Source: Mesorhizobium sp. ES1-4 (GTDB taxonomy: Bacteria > Pseudomonadota > Alphaproteobacteria > Rhizobiales > Rhizobiaceae). From it: DNA of 64,000 bases. The DNA is taken from the NCBI RefSeq assembly GCF_020164745.1, contig NZ_JAIUGV010000001.1, positions 620,001-684,000 on the forward strand, in the 5' to 3' direction. Below, one piece after another: positions 1 through 6,536 of this stretch; the first letter of the stretch is position 1, and every line of letters starts with the position of its first letter. The notes beneath the pieces are model-generated. The model was not told where the DNA came from. It did not search any database and was given only the letters and a program-made list of their open reading frames with translations. Position numbers and translations under genes: made by a program.

Positions 1-1
1 C

Positions 2-1042
2 GCCTATCCCTCGATGTCGCTCGCGCAGGCCCGCGAGATCTACAAGCGCGACTTTGCCGACGTCATCCAGAAGGGCCGAAGCATCAAGATAGCCACCGAT
101 ACCCGCCCAGGCACGGTCGCCGATTTGTTCGAGGGTTATGTCGCCTCGCTCATGGAAGCCGGTAAGCCGTCCTGGAAGGAAACTGAAAAGGGCCTCAACA
201 AGATCGCAGACACGCTCGGGCGCAACCGACTCGCCCGCGAGATCGAGTCCGAGGAAATCATCGAGCTGATCCGCCCGATCTATGAGCGCGGCGCCAAGTC
301 GATGGCCGACCATGTGCGCTCTTACCTTCATGCTGCCTTTAGCTGGGGCATGAAGTCCGACAACGATTATCGGCAGCAATCCTCTCGCCGCTTCCGTCTC
401 CCCTTCAATCCCGCGACAGGCATCCCGACCGAACCCAAGGTCAAGGGCACTCGCTGGCTCGACGAAGACGAGTTCGTGCAGCTCTATCGCTGGTTGGAAT
501 ACCCCGACACGCCGGTCCATCCCTCCTATCCACGCGCCGTGCAACTCATCATGCTGACCGGCCAGCGCGTCGAGGAGCTTGCCCGGCTCCATGTCGATCA
601 ATGGGACGCCAAGGAGCGGATCATCGACTGGTCCAAGACAAAGAACGACCAGCCCCACGCCGTGCCAGTGCCCTTGCTTGCTGCCGAACTGATCGAGTCG
701 ATCAAGCCGAATAAATACGGCTGGTTCTTCCCATCGGCTAAAGACCCGAAGAAGCCCGTCAGCCACGGCACTCTATATAGCTTCGTCTGGCGACAGCGGG
801 ACCGCGGCGTAATCCCATATGCCACGAACCGCGATCTCCGTCGGACCTTCAAAACGCTCGCCGGCAAGGCAGGTGTATCGAAGGAAATTCGCGATCGCCT
901 TCAGAACCACGCGCTGCAGGACGTCAGCTCCAAGCACTACGACCGCTGGCACTACATGGTCGAAAAGCGCGCCGGTATGGCGAAATGGGACAAATTCGTC
1001 CGCGCCATGCTTGCCAAGAAGCGCTTAAAGGCAGCCGCATGA
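2..1042 (+). CDS. Tyrosine site-specific integrase (5' end outside window)
   Basis: This is a tyrosine recombinase of the DUF4102/P4-like group that would integrate and excise the island. The frame is open from the window edge, and the residues before the first ATG (position 14) read AYPS, matching the usual YP-x-(L/M)SLA-x-AR part of the N-terminal arm-binding domain, so the real start lies upstream. Counting from that ATG, the box I arginine is R185 in TGQRVEEL, the second arginine is R276 in RDLRRT, a late histidine is H299 and the nucleophile is Y309 in HYDR. The usual first histidine of HxxR is an arginine (R273). Its stop overlaps a small ORF. Confidence 0.9.
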   Translation, partial: AYPSMSLAQAREIYKRDFADVIQKGRSIKIATDTRPGTVADLFEGYVASLMEAGKPSWKETEKGLNKIADTLGRNRLAREIESEEIIELIRPIYERGAKSMADHVRSYLHAAFSWGMKSDNDYRQQSSRRFRLPFNPATGIPTEPKVKGTRWLDEDEFVQLYRWLEYPDTPVHPSYPRAVQLIMLTGQRVEELARLHVDQWDAKERIIDWSKTKNDQPHAVPVPLLAAELIESIKPNKYGWFFPSAKDPKKPVSHGTLYSFVWRQRDRGVIPYATNRDLRRTFKTLAGKAGVSKEIRDRLQNHALQDVSSKHYDRWHYMVEKRAGMAKWDKFVRAMLAKKRLKAAA

Positions 1043-1152
1043 GTTGCCCTCCTTGCAAGCCCTCGTCCCGCCGAGCCAAAGCTACCAACCCGGCCATCAG
1101 GATCGACGCGCAGAGCTATTCCGCCTTCGTCAGCGACCCGCTTGCCCAATAA
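1039..1152 (+). CDS. Possible small coupled ORF (37 aa)
   Basis: An ATGA overlap with the integrase stop opens a 37-codon frame ending at 1152. The peptide starts with a CPPC motif and has no recognisable domain. The overlap would allow translational coupling, but there is no other support for expression. It may simply be a chance frame in the gap before the next gene. Confidence 0.2.
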   Translation: MSCPPCKPSSRRAKATNPAIRIDAQSYSAFVSDPLAQ

Positions 1153-1167
1153 GATTGGATCGGACGC

Positions 1168-1686
1168 ATGGCCTTCAAACCCGTCGAAAGCATTCTGCAA
1201 CCTGACCCGCGCTTCACCGATCTTTGCATCGTTGAGAACGGTGTGGCCCGCCGAATGACGCTCGCGGACCACCATGGGGCGCTGGCAAACGTCAGCCTCA
1301 CGGGCGCCGCGCCGGCAGACGTGGCGGCTGCTTTCGATCGCGCCCGAAACACGATCATCTACGCCTTCTTCAGCTACGATCTCTTCGTGGTCGGTGAGAT
1401 ACAGACGTTCGGCGCGTTCGAGCTGGCACTGAAACATCGCCTAAACGGGCACGGAGGGGCCGCTAGCGGCACGCTGCGCAATCTCGTCGACAGGGCGAGG
1501 AAAGCTGGTGTCCTTCCGGCGCTCGTGCCCGGTCCCACGGCGATCTCAGACCCTATCGAAGCCCTGATCGCTCTACGAAATGGATTGTCCCACGGCACGT
1601 CCGACATCCACTCGCCTGGAATGGCGCTCGATGTCGTAGCTGCCTGCGCCTCGTGGATCGATCACATATTTCCTGCGCAGCCCTGA
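1168..1686 (+). CDS. Hypothetical protein with HEPN-like RN-x3-H motif
   Basis: This 172-residue soluble protein was not recognised with confidence. Its C-terminal third contains LRNGLSHG, which fits the R-x4-6-H signature of HEPN ribonuclease or adaptor domains in a helical context, as in small HEPN proteins of defence islands. It lies downstream of the integrase in the same direction and is convergent with the CoiA-like gene, 30 bases away. No partner nucleotidyltransferase is directly adjacent, although AbiEii lies 3 kb away. The HEPN call is an inference from one motif. Confidence 0.5.
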   Translation: MAFKPVESILQPDPRFTDLCIVENGVARRMTLADHHGALANVSLTGAAPADVAAAFDRARNTIIYAFFSYDLFVVGEIQTFGAFELALKHRLNGHGGAASGTLRNLVDRARKAGVLPALVPGPTAISDPIEALIALRNGLSHGTSDIHSPGMALDVVAACASWIDHIFPAQP

Positions 1687-1716
1687 CCGACACGCCACGC
1701 CCGCCGCCATTCGGCA

Positions 1717-2421
1717 CTATGTCGATCGAATGTCCTCGCCTCGAACAGCGCGCACAAACTCATCGGGAGTGAGCGCGCAGAGGGCAAACTCGCCGCGCTG
1801 CAAGGGGCCTCCGAGGCGAGAGGCCGCGCCGGGGCTGGCGAGGTAGAAGATGTACGGACCCGCATTGAAGAAGACGTGGGCAGCGGCGCGCTTCCATTTC
1901 TCAATGAACTGCTTGTTCGGCCCCATCCACGGCATGATCGCAAATTCCTTGCCGTCGAGTTTTACGACGCGGGATTTGAAGTCGAGCGACATGCTGAAAT
2001 AGGTCCCAAGGAACGAGCTTTCACTGTGGATGTGGACCAGCCAGAACATCCGATGCTCGCGCCGATAGAAGGCCTCCCGTGCGTTGCGTTCGTCTTCGCT
2101 GATCGAGGAGTGCTGCAGTTCCAACACGGTTGCCATGGGGGTTCCGCCACCTACCAGGACGTCGGCGCGATGAAGCTCCCCGGTCAACGGATCGCGCAAA
2201 GCGATCTCGCGGCACGACATATCGAAGAGTTCTTTCCAGCCGAGGTGCCAAGGTCCCTCCGGTTCGCTCCACGAATCGCAGTCACCCGCCTTGTGCCGCC
2301 AGTGCGGCGTGTTCTCTACTGGCATAACGGCGGTAAGCAGGCCGCCACAATCTCGGCAGGTCGTCCGTTCTCCCTTCGCGACGGGAGCGCGTTTCTGGTC
2401 TCCGACCCATGCATAGAGCAT
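1717..2421 (-). CDS. CoiA-like nuclease domain protein
   Basis: The 234-residue protein resembles the competence CoiA family. It has a small Cys/His N-terminal element (CRDCGG, then HWRHKAGDCDSW), followed by a PD-(D/E)XK-like core with HRADVLV, VLELQHSSIS and a conserved EDERNAREAFY helix, then a WLVHI strand. In CoiA-type proteins these positions form a restriction-endonuclease-like fold. It is the last gene of a minus-strand run after abiEi, abiEii and the HamA/HamB-like gene, 14 bases from the latter, so it is probably co-transcribed with the defence genes. A role as a defence nuclease is inferred; competence is unlikely here. Confidence 0.65.
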   Translation of the reverse strand: MLYAWVGDQKRAPVAKGERTTCRDCGGLLTAVMPVENTPHWRHKAGDCDSWSEPEGPWHLGWKELFDMSCREIALRDPLTGELHRADVLVGGGTPMATVLELQHSSISEDERNAREAFYRREHRMFWLVHIHSESSFLGTYFSMSLDFKSRVVKLDGKEFAIMPWMGPNKQFIEKWKRAAAHVFFNAGPYIFYLASPGAASRLGGPLQRGEFALCALTPDEFVRAVRGEDIRST

Positions 2422-2435
2422 AGCTACGCTCCCTC

Positions 2436-4571
2436 TTACGCGTCGGCCGTCGGCCAGCGCAGTTTTCCGCGACCGACGCGCAAGGCTTCCACAAGCCTGG
2501 TATTACCCGGCAACCGACCCGAGAAGAGGCTGGGCTTGGGATCGACCGCCGACTTCTTGAACGCGGCGACCCGCTGGTAATCGGGCGTCGCCAGCCATGT
2601 GCGCCCATCACCCTCGTCGGTGACGACCCGATAAAGGCCGGCAGGCGGAGCGGCGGCGATGTCGAGCAGGCGCTTGTAGTGTTCGACCGACCACTTCTGG
2701 ATGCCGCCGCTGAGGGCCTCGGTACGGAAGCGTGCCCATAGCGCAGCAGTGTCGGGCGTCGGCCAGTCGCCAGCGTCTGTATAGGCCGTGATCTCGTCGG
2801 ATTCGAGCCAGGCCCGCATCTCGGCGGGCGTGACGAAGATCGGTTTGGCATCTTCGATCGCCGCCATAGCCGCACGCCGTGACGGAAGGCCCGCGCGGAT
2901 CAGCATCGCCATCATGAACTGCGGGACACCAGTTTCGACCGATGCCGCCGCACCGCCCGCCACCGTGTCCGGCGACCAGCCGAGCGACATTCGGCGGGTG
3001 CGGACAGCTTCCAGCGCCCAGACCAGGCGATAGGTGAAGGCCTCCTCGACCGCGCGCATGTTCTGCGGTCCAATCTTGGCGACATCCTCGCCAGAAACCC
3101 AGCTTCGCAGGATGGCTTTCCAGTTCGCCGGCAGCGCGTTCGCCTTGTCGGGGATGAACGGCCGCATGAACAGCAGGCGCTCCCCAAGGCCGCCAAGCGC
3201 ATCGACAAGTTCGTCGATGTCACCGCTCAGCGCTGCGGCGTCGGCACGGTCGAGCAGTGCAGCCAACTCGTCGGCCATCGCGTCGATCGAGAGGCCCGCC
3301 TCAAGTCCAACGCCCATGGCGAAATGCCCGCGCCGCGCCGGCGCCGTGGTGGTTTTCCAAATAAGATCGGCGCGGGCCTCGAACACCTTCTTGTGCAGCG
3401 GGGCGACGTCCTCGTCTTCGCGGGCGATCTGACGTGCCCAGAGCGATCCCTTGAGCGCCTCGTCCAAGAGCTTCGGCAGGTCAGCGCGATCGGCATCAAG
3501 CGCTTCGATCAAGCCGAACACGGTCGCGTCGAGGCGCTCGACGATTTGCGAGAGCGGCTCCTCATCAACGCTTTCTTCCTCGTCACCGCCGCCGCCTTCA
3601 TCCTCGTCGCCATCGGCATCGTATTCCGCACCGGCAGCGAGGCGCTCGGCGACCGCAGCTTCTTCCTCGGGTGATCTCCATGCTTCGCGGGCATTGGCCA
3701 GATATTCCCAGGCATCATCGCGATCCAGGACACCTTCGCGAGACAAGCGATCAAGGATCTCGGCGACGATCTGGATGAGGCCGCTTTTCAGCGTGCGGGC
3801 CTTGGCGGAGGCAACCAGCTTTCGCCACTCCTTCTTTCGCCAATCGATCTTGTCGAACATGACGTGGACGATGAGGCCTTCGACGTCCACGAAGGCGCGC
3901 CCGGCGCGGCCAGCAACGTTCGCGAACTCCTCGCCTTTGATCTTCTCGGACGCCCGATACAACGCTGGCACCAACAAGACGGCGGCGTTGAGGTTGCGGC
4001 CCAGCGCATTGTCATCTGGATCGTTACTCTCCAGCAGGCGGTTGGCGACGAACAGCAGGGAATCGGGCGTGCAACGGCCGCTATCGCGGTTGAGTACCTT
4101 GCGGGCGCTCGTGACAGTGGACTTGCCGAGCACCTTGTTGCTTTTGGCTTCGCCTTTCAGAAGCCAGAGCTTCTCGCCAGCCTCGTCGTATCCGGCGCCG
4201 ATGAAGTCGTCGCCACGCATAGCCATGTTGCGCCCGTCTTTGTAGCGGAGGCGGCGCACGGGAACGCGCAGGCCGATCTCTTCCTCGACCAGCTCGGTCG
4301 CGAGAATCTCGCCGAGATCGCCGGAACGTCCTTTGGGCGTCTGGGGCATCGCCTCGCTGAGGATCTTGGCGGCGACCTTGTAACCGAGCCGCTCCACGTC
4401 CTCGGCGATGCGTTCGAGCCGGTCGTAGTGCGAGCGGATGGTTCCGACGAGGTCATTGCGAACCTCGTCGCGGCCGCCGTCCTTCTCGACATAGGTCCAG
4501 TAGCGTTTGCGCTTGTCCTCTTCCCTGGCGGCATCACACCACTTTCCGTATAGCCCCACGCTTTCCCCCAA
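2436..4571 (-). CDS. Hachiman-like HamA nuclease domain fused to C-terminal part of HamB-like helicase
   Basis: This 711-residue ORF looks chimeric. Residues about 75-190 resemble HamA (DUF1837) of the Hachiman antiphage system: a GDLGEIL helix, a GDD then LWLLKGEAK (E141, K143) nuclease-like core, and SLLFVANRLL. From about residue 192 it switches to a superfamily 2 helicase tail: a motif V-like strand, then FANVAGRAGRA (motif VI, about 216-226) and a long helical C-terminus of the type found in large defence helicases. Helicase motifs I to IV (P-loop, DExx) are absent, so hamA and hamB appear joined by an in-frame deletion near 3,995-4,005. A linker at about 330-360 is rich in Asp, Glu and Gly. 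ATPase activity should be lost. The HamA/HamB names rest on motif memory. Confidence 0.6.
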   Translation of the reverse strand: MGESVGLYGKWCDAAREEDKRKRYWTYVEKDGGRDEVRNDLVGTIRSHYDRLERIAEDVERLGYKVAAKILSEAMPQTPKGRSGDLGEILATELVEEEIGLRVPVRRLRYKDGRNMAMRGDDFIGAGYDEAGEKLWLLKGEAKSNKVLGKSTVTSARKVLNRDSGRCTPDSLLFVANRLLESNDPDDNALGRNLNAAVLLVPALYRASEKIKGEEFANVAGRAGRAFVDVEGLIVHVMFDKIDWRKKEWRKLVASAKARTLKSGLIQIVAEILDRLSREGVLDRDDAWEYLANAREAWRSPEEEAAVAERLAAGAEYDADGDEDEGGGGDEEESVDEEPLSQIVERLDATVFGLIEALDADRADLPKLLDEALKGSLWARQIAREDEDVAPLHKKVFEARADLIWKTTTAPARRGHFAMGVGLEAGLSIDAMADELAALLDRADAAALSGDIDELVDALGGLGERLLFMRPFIPDKANALPANWKAILRSWVSGEDVAKIGPQNMRAVEEAFTYRLVWALEAVRTRRMSLGWSPDTVAGGAAASVETGVPQFMMAMLIRAGLPSRRAAMAAIEDAKPIFVTPAEMRAWLESDEITAYTDAGDWPTPDTAALWARFRTEALSGGIQKWSVEHYKRLLDIAAAPPAGLYRVVTDEGDGRTWLATPDYQRVAAFKKSAVDPKPSLFSGRLPGNTRLVEALRVGRGKLRWPTADA

Positions 4572-4577
4572 TCCCCA

Positions 4578-5594
4578 TTATCCCGCCGCACGGTTCGCCC
4601 GTTCGGCGATGTCTGCGCACCGATCGATCAGCGCCTCAAAAGGCTCGGCATCTTCGAGGAGCAGCCCATCTTCGACCATGCGCGCATAGTCTGTTGCCAA
4701 CACCGCGCGCGCCTCACCACTCGGTGCGAGCTGCAGCTTTCCGCCCACGGCGGCTTCATAGTCGATGGCCTCGCCATTGGCCGCCTTCTCCGCGAAGAAC
4801 ATGCTTTTGTGGCGAGCGACAGCATTGGCAAGGTCGCGGTCGGACATCGCGGCGTTGGCGATCCCCGCATCATCCAATCGAACAACGTCGTGCCAGTGGC
4901 GGGCGAAGCGTTCGCCACGAAGCCGCTCCTGCAAGCAGAAGACGTGCATCGCCGTTGCCTTTTCCCAGAAGGTCCGCTCGGCGTGCATCACCCGCGGCCG
5001 CGCCGCTGGAAATTCGATGCCTTCGATCAGTCCGGCCGCATCGCACACGACATCACGGGGGCTCGCCGGCTTCCCTGTCGAGCGGGCGCCGAACTCCAGC
5101 ATCACGCTCGGAGCCACATAGCCCGATCCCGACGAGGTCGCTTCATAGTCGACAAACAGCTTGTCGCCTTCGACCCGGAGAGTCGCGGGCAGTGATTGCG
5201 CATCGATTGCGCCGGCAAGAAGAGGTCGGACCGTTCCGTCGACCCACTCAGGCAGGCGGTGCCGGACGGCCTTCGACCACCGCTTCTCCTCGCTCCGATT
5301 TTTCGGCAGGGCCTCGCCGTTTTCGTCCACCAGGTCGGGGGCTATGGCGCGAATATCGTAGGTGAGATCCACATCCTCGGAAAAGCGCCGGATGACGTGA
5401 TACGCCTTCGACAGCGACGTGCCGCCCTTGAACACGAGGTGCTCGCCAAGGTCGGACCCGAACAACGTCGCGAGGGACCAGACGACCCACACATCCTTTT
5501 CCAGCAGATGAGGCGGACGGCCGGAGCGATCGGCGGCGACGGCCAGAGCCTCGCGCCGATCATCCGCCGACAATGTGAGAAACGCCTCAGCCAT
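4578..5594 (-). CDS. abiEii: AbiEii/AbiGii-type nucleotidyltransferase toxin
   Basis: This is the toxin of a type IV AbiE toxin-antitoxin/abortive infection pair, 338 residues. The nucleotidyltransferase signature is clear: FKGGTSLSKAY (about 55-65), RFSEDVDL (about 70-77), a basic/acidic pair further on, and the conserved WEKATAMH. The start at 5594 (MAEAFLTLS) was chosen because it overlaps the antitoxin stop by 8 bases, the usual coupling, and gives the family length. Members transfer nucleotides to targets such as tRNA; the target here is unknown. The HamA/HamB-like gene starts 6 bases downstream. Confidence 0.88.
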   Translation of the reverse strand: MAEAFLTLSADDRREALAVAADRSGRPPHLLEKDVWVVWSLATLFGSDLGEHLVFKGGTSLSKAYHVIRRFSEDVDLTYDIRAIAPDLVDENGEALPKNRSEEKRWSKAVRHRLPEWVDGTVRPLLAGAIDAQSLPATLRVEGDKLFVDYEATSSGSGYVAPSVMLEFGARSTGKPASPRDVVCDAAGLIEGIEFPAARPRVMHAERTFWEKATAMHVFCLQERLRGERFARHWHDVVRLDDAGIANAAMSDRDLANAVARHKSMFFAEKAANGEAIDYEAAVGGKLQLAPSGEARAVLATDYARMVEDGLLLEDAEPFEALIDRCADIAERANRAAG

Positions 5595-6180
5595 GCGCGA
5601 CCTTGCCGACCGTTCTGGCGAGCCAGCTCGGGAGCTGGGGTGCGGCCGCGACAAGTTCGCCGAACGTGGAAGACGGCAGCTTGCGCTTCAGCATCTCCAC
5701 GGCAGCTTCCGCCTTCTCCGGCCCCAGCCAGGCGAGCGCGCGCACGGCCTGTCCGGCGGGCCGATCAGCAAGCGCCAACTGCCAGCGCGGCGCATGCCGC
5801 AACTCGACGGTCTGCTGGCCCAGGCTCATGGTCCGGCTCCGGCCCGATGTCAGATAGACCGACCGGACCGGCACCTGGGTCGTAAGGCCGAGCGCGTTGG
5901 CGGCAGCAGCGCCGTTCGACACGATGACCTCACCGCGCTGGACTGCGAGGGCCTCGACGGCTTTCTCGACGGAGGGCGCGCGAACGCCGAACCGGCTCGA
6001 AACCGGACGCAGATAGACGCCGCGCCCGGCACGCATCAGCCGGCCACGTTCAGCCAGTCGCGACAACGCCTGGTCCACTGCGGCCCGATTGCCGAGATGG
6101 AGCAGGCTTTTCGCCGCGATCGGAGCGCCTTCGGGCAAGCCCTCGGTATGCGCCAGAATCTGTTCGGTCAGTCGTTGCAC
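5587..6180 (-). CDS. abiEi: AbiEi-type antitoxin/transcriptional repressor (DUF6088-like)
   Basis: This 197-residue antitoxin has an N-terminal winged-helix region (a run of AAVDQALSRLAERGRLMRAGRGVYLRP type) and the AbiEi C-terminal domain (SNGAAAANALGLTTQ, then VYLTSGRSRTMSLG). AbiEi proteins neutralise AbiEii and repress their own operon by binding inverted repeats. It starts with GTG preceded by GGAG. Directly upstream lies a sigma70-like promoter overlapped by a perfect 10-bp inverted repeat, which fits autoregulation. First gene of the four-gene defence operon. Confidence 0.85.
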   Translation of the reverse strand: MQRLTEQILAHTEGLPEGAPIAAKSLLHLGNRAAVDQALSRLAERGRLMRAGRGVYLRPVSSRFGVRAPSVEKAVEALAVQRGEVIVSNGAAAANALGLTTQVPVRSVYLTSGRSRTMSLGQQTVELRHAPRWQLALADRPAGQAVRALAWLGPEKAEAAVEMLKRKLPSSTFGELVAAAPQLPSWLARTVGKVAHG

Positions 6181-6190
6181 GGCAAATCTC

Positions 6191-6227
6191 CTGTCAGAAA
6201 TATACGCGGTTTTCTGACAGTTTTCAA
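6191..6227 (-). promoter_or_regulatory. Promoter and inverted-repeat operator of the abiE operon
   Basis: On the minus strand TTGAAA (6227-6222) and TATATT (6204-6199) are separated by 17 bases, a good sigma70-type match. A perfect inverted repeat CTGTCAGAAA / TTTCTGACAG occupies 6191-6200 and 6211-6220, overlapping the -10 box and spacer. It lies just upstream of abiEi, which is the expected autorepressor. Binding is inferred. Confidence 0.7.
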
Positions 6228-6373
6228 CCCGGCTGCGAGATGGTGTGGATTAGGGCACCCCCCTGAAGGGAAAGGCCTCAAAGGGCCACGTCGCCGAGCT
6301 GGCGCCAGCTCTGAATCCGGCCAATTGGGAGTCAACGCCTCGCTAATTGGAAATGATGAGGCCGCAATTTGGG

Positions 6374-6402
6374 GGCCGGAGGGGAAGCTTTCCCCTGCGG
6401 CC
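6374..6402. other. Strong hairpin in the abiE/ardC intergenic region
   Basis: The inner stem AGGGGAA (6380-6386) pairs with TTCCCCT (6390-6396) around a 3-base loop, and the outer arms GGCCG/CGGCC extend it. A second perfect 7-bp hairpin (TGCGGGG/CCCCGCA) follows at 6429-6445. Neither is followed by a T-run. They could be transcription stops, protein sites or part of a transfer origin; the sequence does not decide. The remaining gap between the two divergent operons contains no ORF. Confidence 0.4.
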
Positions 6403-6479
6403 GAGCCAAGGTCTCGGCCGACCCTTTCTGCGGGGAGACCCCGCAACGCCCCCTGAGAGTGAGAGTGTGGACGGGTTTT

Positions 6480-6536
6480 CCGTGACGGGCTGAGGGCTGG
6501 AGAAGAGGTCTCCCGCGCCTGTCGCGGAGAACTGCG
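6480..6536 (+). promoter_or_regulatory. Structured leader that can hide the ardC-traG ribosome site
   Basis: CCGTGACGGG (6480-6489) can pair along its full length, with two G-U pairs, to CCTGTCGCGG (6518-6527); a small GGAGA/TCTCC hairpin can form inside. The 3' arm contains most of the GCGGAG ribosome-binding site that lies ten bases before the ATG at 6537. Pairing would mask the site, suggesting translational control. The pairing is read from sequence; the function is inferred. Confidence 0.45.

Noticed and set aside
1..1042. Integrase called inactive because the HxxR histidine is arginine
   Set aside because: The rest of the catalytic set (R185, R276, H299, Y309) is present, and I recall the same change in related rhizobial integrases with the RDLRRT motif, so it was not treated as a defect.
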